Source: Bemisia tabaci
Lineage: Eukaryota > Arthropoda > Insecta > Hemiptera > Aleyrodidae
Reading direction: 5' to 3'
DNA: 64,000 bases
Assembly (NCBI RefSeq): GCF_918797505.1
Contig: NC_092794.1
Span: 2,356,001 to 2,420,000 of the forward strand
Shown here: piece after piece, positions 1 to 10,508 of the stretch
Numbering within the stretch: the first letter of the stretch is position 1
Layout of the letters: each line of letters starts with the position of its first letter
The notes under the pieces: generated by a model
What the model was told of the DNA's origin: nothing
The model's database searches: none
The model's input: only the letters and a program-made list of their open reading frames with translations
Translations under genes and position numbers: made by a program

Positions 1-136
1 GGGAATGTGGAGTCGAAAACCTAATCGAAGTAACCGGAGAAAAATTACTCTTCTCCTGCAACGACGTGGGCATCACAACCTCGACGCATCCTATCAAGAT
101 TTGCATGATAAGGAAGTTGTAATCGTAATTTCACAC

Positions 137-378
137 AATCATTCACTGGAAAAAAAAGTTGCTTGGATCTAGAGTCCAGACTCTTAAAAACATTGACAAG
201 AAAAAATACTCTTGATTCAATCGGACTTTTTTCTTGGATCAAAAAGAAATCCGCCTAAATCAAGAGGCTCGGCTCTTCGATTCAAGGAAAAATCAGATTG
301 AATCAAGAGTATTTTTCTTGTCAATGTTATTAAGAGTCTGGACTCTAGATCCAAGCGACTTTTTTCCAGTGATTGTAT
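137..378. repeat. Foldback element, arms about 100 bp
   Basis: Arms 137-239 and 280-378 are inverted copies with few mismatches. The outer ends read CACTGG..CCAGTG next to A- and T-runs, and the 40-bp centre is unique. Open frames here are mirror images of each other across the palindrome. No target duplication is clear. Confidence 0.75.
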
Positions 379-902
379 ATAACAGCCTGAAAGTCAAATT
401 AGGATTGTCTAATACCTCGAAAAATAGTCACATTTTGAAAACCTAAACGTTTAACCTCTAAGTTTTTCACGTTTCCGATAAAATTTCTGTGTACATCAGG
501 TTGTGAAGTGGCCAAATTGATCAAGACGTATAATTTGTCTTAAATTTGAAGGCACAAAAAATTTCACATTTTCTTTACCGAGAAATTTTTAATATAGTCT
601 GTATTTTATGAAGTAACAAGCAATTTTGAGATGAACGTCTACTGTATGCTGAAGATTCGGTAAAAATCCAGTAAAATCTCAGAATTTTATCTAAAATCGA
701 CTATTCTCCTCGAAATTTGACAGAATACCTGATTTGACTACTACAGCTTTTTAATCTTATTTCGACTGTTGGTTATTATTATTATTTATTTATTTTTTTT
801 GAAAAACAAGATAATTTAATGACAAATATGCAGAGATTCGATAAGTCGCAATCGGAGGTATACATTATTTGACATGAGTGATCGCTAAACACAGACACGC
901 AG
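379..902. other. AT-rich sequence, nothing recognised
   Basis: Only short AT-rich frames and a TTA/TTT-rich run near 775-800. No gene, repeat pair or RNA seen. Confidence 0.5.
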
Positions 903-1066
903 CAGTGGAGTGGCGTGCTTTGCGATAGATCGAATGATCTGCCATTTAAATCTATTGAAAAGGATCGATTATCAAGGTGTTCGCAACGAACACCTTAATA
1001 ATCGATCTTTTACCACAGCTTCAAATGGAGACATATCGATAATCGATCATTCACGCCACGCCACTG
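903..1066. mobile_element. hAT-type MITE, family A, copy 1
   Basis: Terminal inverted repeats match CAGTGGCGTGGCGTGAAT with one or two changes, and an inner palindrome (GGTGTTCGCAACGAACACC, 973-995 region) lies at the centre. A second copy at 14912-15075 has a perfect 8-bp target duplication, which assigns the family to the hAT superfamily. The duplication here is degenerate (ACACGCAG versus AACGCAGT). Confidence 0.7.
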
Positions 1067-2389
1067 AACGCAGTACGATTGAGAGTGTGCTTTAGAAAGG
1101 TAAAATTTTCTATATCTGAAGCTGTGGGTGAAGTTATGACTAGCTCTTTGCCCCATGCCGCATCGTCGATATAAAACGTGCAGTGTTGCCGTTTTGACGT
1201 ATTTTCCCCCGATTTCCAACGCAGTGACTGGGGAAAATTCCTCCGTTTGGCAACATGGAGAAGGATCAATGCCAGAAGGGTTTGAGACTGCACTGCTGTA
1301 GCAGAATCAGAGATGAGACGGGGAACTGGGACGATGTTAACCTTTCATAGATCATCCCTACGAATAGCCGACTCAATTTGTCACTTGGAAAAACGCATAA
1401 CCAAGTAATGCATCTTACTTCACCTCTCGTTCCTTTAACTCCACCTCACTTCGCCCCACTCTTCGCTCCGTCGCATCCCAGTTTTTAAGTTTCTGTATTG
1501 GCATGAAACATCTGGTTTTGGTTAGGTTTTTACGTAGTGTTGCACATAATTTTTTTTAGAACGAAAATATTGAACAGAAAGAAACAATACTCCATGTTCC
1601 TCGTGAATGTCTGTATGATGTAACTTTCACTAAATATGACAGAAATTATATATTTGAGCAAGCCATTTTAAAGTGATTTTTTTTTTTATGTTTCCTGCGG
1701 AGAGCACAAAACTTTCGTCGTAAGGTTTTCGTATTCACAAAAAAGTTACACCCTTCCAACTAACCGAATAATTCCCCTGGCAAACAAATTTCTTCTCCTT
1801 GTTTTTTTCGCACAACATTTTAGCACATTTTCCACAGGTTTAACACTTGCGACAATAATTTTACACGACAAAGTATGGAGCAATACAGCTCATTATGATA
1901 CCAACATTTGACAATTTCTTATTCTTGCATTTATTAAAAAAAAAAAAAATTCAAATAATTTTTAATCCTATTTGTCAGTCCTTATTTTCTGAGACTAATG
2001 TATCCACGGCAATATGAACAGTATAGAGGATAAACTCTATGGTGCACTAGAGCACTAGAGAAAGGAGAAAAAATAAGTAAAGCAAAATTATCTCGAAGAT
2101 TCCTGAATTTCAGATCCAATGTTTTACGCCTTGAAAACTCATGATGGCGCTGGAAACTTTTCAAAGTATGAATGGCAGAATTTCAAAGTTTTTGAAACTT
2201 TCTACGAACGCCTAGAGGGATTGGCGACCCTAAATTTAGAAGAATTTTTTTCTTAAGAAAAATTCGAGAAATCCGGGAAATGAGCGAAGCAAACAGACGA
2301 AAAACGCAGTCAAATGAGTAGTGATAAACGTCAGGAGTCCTTAAAAATTCCTGATCTTTATCATACAATTTTCACCGGCAAGTTTCAAC
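1067..2389. other. No gene recognised
   Basis: Contains a pyrimidine-rich CTTCACCTC-like stretch (about 1418-1485) and an A-run at 1936-1948. Small frames on both strands show no recognisable domain. Confidence 0.45.
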
Positions 2390-3935
2390 ATGCCTCTGTA
2401 TAGAACCCAGATTTATGTAAGGGTGGGTGAAATCTCAAGATGTCACATCTAAAAAAGAGTCGAATCGGCGCCCACGGACGAGCTCTTCTATAAGAATCGA
2501 CGACTGTCACTTTTGCTGTACCTCCTGACAAATCAACAAAATAATAATATTTGTGGTGGTGTGTAAGACCCCAAAATATTGCAACTAGAAGTGGGTTCCC
2601 CTCCTCAGATTCCAAAATTTCAGTGAGGCTAAAGACCACGCATAATCATACCTCAGCAATGAGTTGCCTGTCCAGAGCCGGTAAAAGTCAATTAACAATT
2701 AACTTAAGGAGTGGAGGATGAAACCCAAAATATTGCACCTATAGATGGGTTCTCTCGAGAACCGAAGACAGTCATTCTTGTTATAACCCCTGGCAAATTA
2801 ATAAGATATAATTTACTCGATCGTGTCGGAGCCCCCAAAAAATCATCTAGTGAATCCTTCTTAGGAACAATAACGATCACTCGTGCCGCAAACCCTAAAT
2901 CAGCAAGTTAACCTATAAACTAGTGCATGAGACCCTAAAATGTTACACTTTGAACTGAATTACTGAGTTCTATCCAGATTCTAGAACGGTCAATCGTGTC
3001 CGAGACCTCAAAAAGTCACACTTAAAATTGAGTCCTTCCCCACCCCGTCGACGTTCATCCATGCTGTGATTCCTAGCAAATCATGAAGCAAGTTACGTTA
3101 AGTAATGGTGGGTGAAACCCCAAAATATTACTCCTAGAGAGAGTTCCTTCCAAAAGTAACGACTGCCATTCTTGTTATAAGTCCGGATAAATTAACATGT
3201 GAATCGATGTGGTGATGGTCCAGATCCCCAAAAATCACATTCACAGGATGATTAATAGTTATGAAAAACCAAAATTGGGGACTTTCGGGACTTTTAGGGG
3301 TGTTTTTTCAGGAAAATCGGGGACTTTTTTCCCGAAATAGTAAGAGAAAGGGAGCTAGTTAGAGAGTTAAAAGGTGTATTCTTTACGACTAATTTTACAA
3401 GTCATGTTGAACCAATGAAAACATACCGGAAACCAAGCAACACTTCAATTTTTTTATTCCTGGTTATACCACGCCGCCACGGTTGGCGGAAAAATTTGAA
3501 AATGTCGGTGTTAAGGACGATTTTTGTCATATTTTGGGGACCTGAACAAGAAAATTGGGGACTTTCGGGGATATCGAGGACACCCTTCCAAAATCGGGGA
3601 TAATCGGGGATATTGAGGACTTTTGGGGACCGGCAGACACTCTGATTATGAGTTTTCAGTGGTCACAGTCATTCTTAAAATACGAAAGATGGATGAACAC
3701 TGAAGTTTTCTTGTATTCAGCAGTATTTGTCAGTGAAAAAATTGAAGAATTCAGCATGGGGTGACTTGGTTCTTTCCTTGGACGGTAATATGGAAAGGAC
3801 AGCCAATCTTCACGCCAAATCGTGGGCTCATATCAATGTAGTAATGGTCCAGACCCCCAAAAATCACATTGGGAGGTGAATCCTCGTCAGAAACGAAAAG
3901 ATAACTGGTGCCGTGACCCCGGCGAATCAACAAGT
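2390..3935. repeat. Highly diverged tandem array with CCCCAAAATATTGCA blocks
   Basis: Blocks of the form GACCCCAAAATATT or CCCCAAAAATCACA recur near 2568, 2720, 2930, 3010, 3117, 3227 and 3857. Most are followed by an AGAGTGGGTTCC-like stretch and preceded by a TCACTCGTGTCGG-like stretch. A second block (CATTCTTGTTATAA) recurs at about 2771 and 3167. Read on the minus strand, the blocks repeatedly encode an I-F-x-G-L core, but no long frame survives. It is an old array, possibly from a once-coding repeat. Confidence 0.5.
3270..3645. repeat. GGGGACTTTCGGGG-rich remnant
   Basis: Repeated GGGGACTTTCGGG and CGGGGATATTGAGGAC units occur at 3275-3340 and 3536-3632. The segment ends in GCAGACACTCTG, which resembles the reverse complement of a CAGGGTGTCT-type transposon end such as the one at 35826. 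The left end is not visible, so I read it as a truncated element inside the older array. Confidence 0.4.
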
Positions 3936-3954
3936 TAATCTAGCGACACACCTG

Positions 3955-4375
3955 AGCCTGAGTGAGGCCGAATGCGTGCTCTGGAGTCTGCACTCACCTT
4001 GTCGATGGGCATGGAGGGGCATGCTCTGCAAAGGTTCCAAAACGTGCCGATCATGGGTGAAACTCGGGCGAGGGTGAGGGGGAGGGGGAGCGGGGCGGAA
4101 AGGGCGCCGGCCGGACGCGTGTGGCGTGCGGGTTGCGTGGGCGGAGAGGACAGGAGACGCGGACACTTCGCGAGGGCGGCGGCGAGCGGACTGAGGACTG
4201 CGCCGCGGCCGAGCGCCCAACTCGCGGCGGCGGCCGGGAGAAAACTCGGAAAACTCGGAGACACTGCACCGCCCGGTTGCCGGCTCGTGCCCGAAAACCC
4301 CGGCCGAAAAGGAATCCGCGCCGGGCTCCCTCCCTTCCGCCGCTATTCCCGTCTACAACCCTTACGGAGTCATGG
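3955..4375. other. GC-rich, CpG-dense island
   Basis: Abrupt rise in G+C with many CG dinucleotides (GCGGCGGCCGGG, GGACGCGTG), in contrast to the AT-rich surroundings. Frames are open on both strands because stop codons are rare in GC-rich DNA, so they are not evidence for a protein. It could be a promoter island or 5' exon of an unseen gene, or a GC-rich transposon interior. Confidence 0.4.
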
Positions 4376-4403
4376 TCTGTCATCCAGGGTTCCCACAGTG
4401 ATT

Positions 4404-4814
4404 CACTGAAAAAAAATCTCGGTGTATTTACTAGGAAAAGGGTAAAATTACCAAGCATTCGGGGTTCTATTTGATCCCAGCTTTTTCTTGGTAAAATTAC
4501 CATTTATGGAATTGGTAATTTTACGGAGAAACCTCGGTAAAATTATTGAACTTTCTCGGTAATTTTACTGGACCTTAATGCCAATATTTGTCATCGACTG
4601 TGGTAGAATTACCGAGATAAAATGGCAAAGTTACCGGGAATCGATTACCTATAAAAGTGGTATTCTTACCTGAAAAAAAAACCAGTAAAAATACCAGTTT
4701 TTAGGTAAGCTTACCAGTCTGTCTTGGTAAAATTACCGATAATTGGTAAAAAAAAGTGAGATGGTAAAGGTACCAACGGACCTTGATAAAAACACCGAGA
4801 ATTTTTTTTCAGTG
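4404..4814. mobile_element. MITE of GGTAAAATTACC modules, copy 1
   Basis: Ends are CACTGAAAAAAAATCTCGG and its inverse, CCGAGAATTTTTTTTCAGTG. The 411-bp body is packed with GGTAATTTTACC or GGTAAAATTACC palindromes and half-sites such as GGTAAGCTTACC. TT on each side (4402-4403, 4815-4816) is a candidate 2-bp target duplication. The copy at 23495-23907 is collinear but inverted. No coding capacity. Confidence 0.8.
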
Positions 4815-5370
4815 TTCGGTGTCTACGGATTTTCCGGAATTTCAAGGGATCTAAGGATTTTTTTGATGAGGTAAAGTAAGCAAAAATCGACTTTTTAATC
4901 TCAATTGTAGCTTCGACTATAGAAAATATTTATTCATCTATACTTTGCAGGCCTTATTGACAACACTTTTTTCCCCGTAGATAAGCCGGAACAGAAACGA
5001 TTGCGTCACTCGAAATACTCGACATTCAACAGTAAAAAAAAAATAATAATAATATTAATAATAAAAACTCGACTAATATTCTTTCATTTTATTGGCCTGT
5101 TTCAGCACTGCTTGGCACTACTTTCAGAGAGCGGCACTTTTTCGTTTATGAAAATCGGACTCCTCTCGAGTGCGAAAAGTTGCAACAAAGCGTTTTAGTC
5201 TCGAAAGGGTTTAACTTGGCTTTTACGCGTTACTGCTGTGAGCGTCCTTCATTTTTTGCCCTACGACGGTAAAGCTGCAAAAAAGCGAAACAACAAACGA
5301 CATAAACTTCACCTGGACGTATTTATGCTAAAAAATGCCGTATTTATGCCCCGCCAATTTCGTAGTTTTT
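4815..5370. other. No feature recognised
   Basis: AT-rich with an AATAATAAT-like run at 5041-5064. No repeat pair or coding signature seen. Confidence 0.45.
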
Positions 5371-5415
5371 AAACCGGGCTAGAATTTATAGTTCCAAATT
5401 GCAAAATGTAGTCCA
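5371..5415. repeat. Solo arm of the TTGGACTGCATTTTGC palindrome family
   Basis: Matches the right arm of the complete palindromes at 17432, 38144, 39395 and 44866 (CCGGGCTAGAATTTATAG, then TGCAAAATGTAGTCCA). The left arm is missing. Confidence 0.6.
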
Positions 5416-5430
5416 AATGATAGATCAATC

Positions 5431-5459
5431 TATGTATCGCAAAGCACGCCACGCCACTG
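5431..5459. repeat. Solo terminus of hAT MITE family A
   Basis: Reads GCACGCCACGCCACTG, the inverted-repeat end of the elements at 903 and 14912. The rest is absent. Confidence 0.55.
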
Positions 5460-5824
5460 CGATAGGAAATCTCCATAGGAAAAGTAATGGCACATATCCG
5501 GAACTTTTCGAGCAAACTGTATTGGTCGATGTCAATATTGCTAAGATTTTGTCTTACACTGTTTAGCTGGTAGAGAACCTTGCGCTCTAGGTATTCTAAG
5601 ATTCACCTGGGATTTTTTCCCATTCGTCCCGAAAAGTTTGGCTGAGAAATGAACGATGTAAGTGATTTTTAATGCTTCCAAAAAAAAAAGAATGAGTTGC
5701 ATGATCTTTGCGACATTGACATGGGTAGATGCTGTTAGGTCCGAGAGGCCCTTCTACGTCGCTTCTATAAAATTAGCCGAGAATAAAGGGTCTTTATCGT
5801 AAAGTGTAGTCCACTTATGGACTG

Positions 5825-6115
5825 CGGAGCGATTATTGAAATTGATAGACAAAGCTATGGACAAAAGAGACAAAAGAGATATGGAGGGATCCTATTGGTG
5901 GAAGCGGGAGCGAGTGGTTGCAACGGAAAAAGGAGGCAAGTAATAGACTAATTAACGCGAGGCAACCCACGCCAGACCCTGTACGGTTAGTCCATAATTT
6001 TTTCCCTTAGTCGATAGAGACCACTCATTTTGACCGATAGGATCGCTATATACTCCCTATATCTATATTTTCCTTGTCTGTCGCTTTGTCTATCAATTAC
6101 AACAATTAACCCGCC
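5825..6115. repeat. Palindromic repeat, GATAGACAAAGC family
   Basis: The left arm (5827-5900) reads ATTATTGAAATTGATAGAC, then ATATGGAGGGATCC. The right arm (6046-6115) is a diverged inverse. Single arms recur at 8253-8305 and 11598-11682. Confidence 0.5.
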
Positions 6116-6253
6116 GTCCCCTGCCTCGAATAGGTCGTACTCGTAGTGGTTTCTTGAACAACCCCTTTCCTCAGGAAGCTTCAAATGGTTTACATTGTGA
6201 TTGCGGAAAGTTTGAGGAGACCCTAAACGTACCATCATTATATGGGTAATTCT

Positions 6254-7057
6254 CAGGGCCGGATTAAGGTGGTGGCCACATGGGCCGTGGCCCATGGCGG
6301 CAAATTTTGCAATTTTTTAAATGTACGTGTAAAAAAAATCGGACTCAGAATTATCAATGAGAAAAGGAGACAAAATCTCTCTTTCCTAAGAGTATAGTAG
6401 TTTCTACTTTTGTCGTTTTTCGGTGATACAAGATCTTTAATTAGCATCTTTGATTAGTCGAGATAAGAGAGGAACTAAACACGCAATTTGGCCTGGAGCT
6501 TAGCGCAGAGAGGAATGATAACGAGGACTTGAGATGAAAAGGTCAAGCCCTCGGCGCGACGGTCGGCATGTAACACATATTAGCGCCTACAAGACTGCAT
6601 GAATACTTCACGCATTGCGTCAAACACAGTGCGGTCAGCAGCCGCGGTCGGCGTGAAACGCATAGCGCCTACAATGCTGCATGAATACTTCACGCATTGC
6701 GCCAAACGTATAGGGCCTACAAGACTGCAGGAATACTTCACGCATTGCGCCAAACACAGTGCGATCAGCGCGGCGCAGCGGCGGAAGTTAAAATTATTAT
6801 ACATTTATGTTTGTTCTTTATAATGTTTTGGTTCATTTCTTATAAATGGAGGAGCAGAGTTCCGTACAATTTTGCTAGTAGTGTTGACAGGGCTTTTGCA
6901 AAAAATGTATCCAACACGAGTAGATAAACGCGTCTTATGCACCCCTCCCCCTCCGGCACGTTCACTTTATGGTTTTTATTGATGTTTCAAAACGAATGAG
7001 AAGGGGGCGGCAAAATACAGGCGGCCCATGGGCGGCAAGTAGGTAAATCCAGCTCTG
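6254..7057. mobile_element. Non-autonomous hAT element with perfect 8-bp duplication
   Basis: Ends are CAGGGCCGGATTAAGG and (inverted) TACCTACTT..AATCCAGCTCTG, consistent with the hAT CAGGGCCGGATT type. GTAATTCT is directly duplicated on both sides (6246-6253 and 7058-7065), the 8-bp signature of hAT insertion. Subterminal GGCCCATGG-GGCGGC stretches also mirror each other. The interior has no transposase but carries a minisatellite (6583-6760). Confidence 0.85.
6583..6760 (+). repeat. Minisatellite inside the hAT element
   Basis: Three copies of a block with GCATGAATACTTCACGCATT start near 6583, 6666 and 6713. The last two are adjacent at about 47 bp spacing; the first is separated by a GTGCGGTCAGC stretch that recurs after the third. 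Confidence 0.75.
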
Positions 7058-7150
7058 GTAATTCTAGCGCATCTCGAGTAGAATTCCACGGATAAATTGC
7101 CCGCATATGAAATCTTGGCACATGGGGCCTCCGAAACAAAGGAGATGTTT

Positions 7151-7587
7151 AAGGTGATTCGTCAAGCTCAAGTGACGTGGTCGAACTGGCATGCGATATA
7201 TCGCATCGATTAGGTCAAAACTCTCGGCAGATTTTGAATTTTTAGCAACGGACGATAAGCCCCTACGCATGAGCCTAAAGAATCATTCTAGACCCAAAAA
7301 TCGGCAAAATTCAAAAAATGCAAGCAGAATAGTGTTCGGAAAAACCTACATTCGAGACAGAAATTGATAGCTGAATCGAATGCGAGATTTTTTCCAAACA
7401 CTATCCTGCCTTCATTTCTCTGAATTTTGCCGATTTTTGGTTTTAGAATGATTCTTTAGGCCCATACGCAGGGGCTACTGTCCTTTTTTTTTCGAAAAAT
7501 TCACAATCTGCCGCAATTTTTGACCTAATCGATGCGATATATCGCAAGCCAGTTCGACCATGTCACTTGAGCTTGACGAGTCACCTT
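7151..7587. mobile_element. Long palindromic element, AAGGTGATTC family
   Basis: Arms run AAGGTGATTCGTCAAGCTCA at the left and its inverse at 7562-7587, and pair across almost the full 437 bp (centre near 7370). Both arms contain GCGATATATCGC or a close variant. Related elements at 32897, 33388, 33569 and 51226 share the end and the GCGATAT motif. No coding capacity. Confidence 0.8.
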
Positions 7588-7588
7588 C

Positions 7589-7721
7589 AGGCCTGGATAC
7601 ACGCTCAAATTTCCGTCAATTTCCGATCAAAATGATGACAAAAATTTGATGGTAGATGGTGCGCACCAGTCACCAATAATTGATCGGAAATTGATAGAAA
7701 TTTGAGCGTGTATCCAGGCCT
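7589..7721. mobile_element. Short palindrome, AGGCCTGGATACACGCTCAA ends
   Basis: 133 bp with arms of about 42 bp that are near-perfect inverses (AGGCCTGGATACACGC outermost, TTTCCGATCAA inner). It abuts the preceding palindrome, so one may have inserted at the edge of the other. Confidence 0.75.
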
Positions 7722-7789
7722 TTAAGGAACCACAACGAATGCGGCTCAAAGTAGTTGAGTAAAGGGCCGCTAGGATCGCCCGAATCACT

Positions 7790-8100
7790 CGCTGGAGTCG
7801 GGTCTCTCACCCTCGGTATACCACGGTTTTTCGCCGATGTGACAACGCCGCGCCGGCGGCCCTGCAATCAATAAGGCAGCCAAGTGGGGAGCCCCGGGTT
7901 GTAGGGGCGCGGGCGGGGTGGAGGGTTCACCGCCCATCTGAATGAGCGCCTCCCCCCCTCCCACCCGCTCCGCCACCCCTAGCGCCCTCCCCGCGACGAC
8001 GCATTCCACCCCCAGAGCCGGGCTAGCTCCAGTCCCGTTGGCGCCCTTCCCCGAATAAGTTTCAATGGAGGGGGGGGGGGGGCTCTGGGGGTGGGTTAAC
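7790..8100. other. GC-rich segment with palindromic edge and G-run
   Basis: C-rich top strand (CCTCCCCCCCTCCCACCC) followed by an uninterrupted G-run (about 8071-8082). CCACCCCCAGAGCC (8009-8022) is the inverse of GGCTCTGGGGGTGG (8081-8094). No credible gene; probably a GC-rich transposon end. Confidence 0.4.
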
Positions 8101-8252
8101 GTTACGACCCTGATTACAAACAGCTGTTAATGGCCGGTCGTCTCTGTTTGCGTTACACCGATAAAGTGTGTCGATAGGGCGAGGGAAAGTGATTATGGCG
8201 TCGGAGCACAGGCTGAGAGCAAGTCGGCGCTTTCAGCATTCGAGCCTGTGGG

Positions 8253-8305
8253 CCGATTATTGAAATTGATAGACATAGGCGACAAAAGGGATATGGAAGG
8301 ATCAG
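8253..8305 (+). repeat. Single arm of the GATAGACAAAGC family
   Basis: Matches 5829-5900 (ATTATTGAAATTGATAGACA, then GATATGGAAGGATC). Truncated on both sides. Confidence 0.5.
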
Positions 8306-8537
8306 TGTTCGAAACTCAACTTTGAGTTTCAAGAGCCATGTGGCGCATCAAGCTCGATTTTTAGGGGCCATTGAAGATTTTTCAGGGGCCAAATTGACTT
8401 TTTGCCTATACATCACGGCGCATTTAGTGAAAAGTTAGACGGAAGGTGTGTTAGTTACAGAACCAGTACCTCTAACTTGAGGGGAATTTCACGCCCTTAC
8501 GTCAAAAGGGCGACGACGTATTGTGCGACGTAGGTTA

Positions 8538-8796
8538 CAGAGTTGCCACAGAATTGGGAAAATGAAATTCCTTGACATTACCTTAATTTCCCTGACAATT
8601 GTACACATGACAGGCGGTTAAGAAGACATGATTGCGAGAATAGTTTTCAGACAAAATTTGTTTGTTCAAAGCCTCAAAGAAAGCAAATTCAAGTGATGCA
8701 ACAAATTTTCCGTGACACTGTCGTAATTTTCCCGGACTTTTTAAAATTCCCTGACATTTCTCGGTTTTTTCGGTATTCCCTGACTGTGACAACCTG
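8538..8796. mobile_element. GTTGCCACAG / CTGTGGCAAC element, copy 1
   Basis: Ends AGTTGCCACAGAATTGGGAA and (inverted) CTGACTGTGACAACCT. Internal repeats of TTCCCTGACA occur on both sides of a segment with AGTTTTC-GACAAAATTTG. Sister copies at 14400-14669 and 54391-54696 share the same order. Resembles non-autonomous hAT elements with a CAGGGTTGCC end; superfamily by analogy only. Confidence 0.65.
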
Positions 8797-8978
8797 TAGA
8801 TATTCACGGGCTTTAATTTTAAATTTTACAGGGACTCTCGCGAATTAAAGAATGGAAAATTCTATAATCGGTAACCAGTAAACTACTGGCGACAACTTTT
8901 CTTGACTCCCTGCCGAGGAAACTACTTCCTCGACGCCTCACATTAAAGAGACACACGATTGCTCAAGGAAATGGGTCG

Positions 8979-9106
8979 ATTGGACGTATTTCTATCAAAC
9001 GGAACTATGTGCATTCACACATGAACCCTGAGACCCATAAGAGTATGTTCGTAACAGGGCTCACGTCATAATGCACATAGTTCCGTTTGATAGAAATACG
9101 TCCAAT
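8979..9106. mobile_element. Palindrome, TTGGACGTATTTCTATCAAA family, copy 1
   Basis: 128 bp, with arms of about 38 bp that are almost perfect inverses ending in ATTGGACGTATTTC, then AACGGAACTATGTGCAT inside. The central 50 bp is unique. Same family as 19524-19895 and 55632-55859. Confidence 0.75.
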
Positions 9107-9338
9107 TTGCCTCAAACGACGGGGGCAAACGCGCGCTCGTCGATCCTGCAACTGATAAATTGCCCGGAGCCGCGTCCAAAACCCCCTTTAAGTTATGCTC
9201 CAATGATCGCAGCAGGTTCCATTGGCAAAAAGTTGGTACTTAGGGTCTAATTTAAATTTTCCTCATACTTGTGGTTTCCGCGTCTTTTTTAGAATCGATT
9301 CATCGATTATTCACCGGCTCGGAATCATTGAATCCTCA

Positions 9339-9602
9339 CATATCGACGGTGTAAGTCGGCAATCACATAACTCGTTTGCGGTGTCTGAAAATCTCCGCCT
9401 CTTAGTTATTTTTTTACAGGAGAACAAATTGACATCATTCCTTGAAGTTTTTGCAGAATTTTCTTCGCATAGAGAAGAAAAATCGCTGCAGTTTTAAAGA
9501 ATAGCCGTTGAGTAGTTTTCCGTTTACAAAATAAAGTATGATAGGAAGTCTACGACGTCGCAAACCGAGTTATGTGATTGCCGACTTGCACCGTCGATAT
9601 AT
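9339..9602. mobile_element. Foldback with CGACGGTGTAAGTCGGCAAT arms
   Basis: Left arm 9339-9383 and right arm 9556-9602 are near-perfect inverses containing TCACATAACTCG and TTTGCG. The interior is AT-rich and non-coding. It directly abuts the next foldback at 9605. Confidence 0.7.
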
Positions 9603-9604
9603 TG

Positions 9605-10126
9605 CTGTGCTAAGGAAGAACGCCGTATGAACACTCGAGAGTTCCCAAATTGCCCCGGATAAAACATGTATTTTTGAGAGAGATTATACGTATTTTTTTT
9701 TTTGAAATTTGCAGACATTTTAGACAAAACTGCGAAGAAAATTGTCTGAAAAATTGAAGAAAAAAAATTCACAATTTTCCCAGTAAATTAGGTTTTTATT
9801 GAAGGAAAGAGGGTAATGTAAAAAGGGCCGAAAAATCGTGAAAATACTAATTTCGAAATTATGGAAACGGCCTAATCGTGGGATGTATTAGACTTTACAT
9901 GATGACGGGATAATGTGTCAACAACTTACCAACTTTGAGATACGTGCATTTATTGATAAACATATATGAGAGAACTCACCTGAAACAAGAGAACCAAAAA
10001 TTACACCATTAGAAAACAAGCAGAAAACGTTAGAATAAAGCTTTTAAAGTCATATTGGTAAATTAGCAAGAATTTTTTATGTGGCAACGTCTGAAGGTTC
10101 ATGCGGCGTTCTTCCTTAGCACGGCA
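9605..10126. mobile_element. Foldback family GCTAAGGAAGAACGCCGTAT, copy 1
   Basis: Left end TGCTAAGGAAGAACGCCGTA, right end its inverse (GCGGCGTTCTTCCTTAGCAC). Inner arms share ACGTCTGAAGGTTC-like sequence. Further copies are at 10258-10508, 13574-13985 and (partial) 44036-44229. Confidence 0.7.
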
Positions 10127-10257
10127 GTATACGATCCCTTCGACGAGAAACATCGAAAACAATACAAAATCAAAAAAAGAGGGTGGGAAATGTTCCTAAG
10201 AGGATCTTATTAATAATGAGATACCTTTGCGAAACGCTTAGTAAGCAGCCTGGTATG

Positions 10258-10508
10258 CTGATGTGCTAAGAAAAAACGCGTTATGAACATTCCAGAGTTG
10301 AAAAATTTCCTTCGAAAGTTTATTCTCAAGGAAAGCCATGAATATTTTTTCTTGAAATTTTCAGGGACTTTAGATGGAATTAAGAACAAAATTATCTTAA
10401 AAAATGGAAGGAAAATATTCATAAGTTATTGCCAGGAAATTCGTGTTTTATCAAAGGAAATTTGGCAACGCCTAAAAGTTCGTACGGTGTTCTTCCTTAG
10501 CACGGCAG
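10258..10508. mobile_element. Foldback family GCTAAGGAAGAACGCCGTAT, copy 2
   Basis: Compact 251-bp copy pairing along nearly its whole length: ATTTTTTCTTGAAATTTTCA at the left is mirrored by TGGAAGGAAAATATTC at the right, and the end is TTCTTCCTTAGCACGGCAG. The plus-strand frame here simply reads through the palindrome. Confidence 0.7.

Noticed and set aside
3927..4503. Overlapping arginine- and proline-rich frames on both strands
   Set aside because: GC-rich DNA lacks stops by chance; four overlapping frames cannot all be genes and none has a domain.
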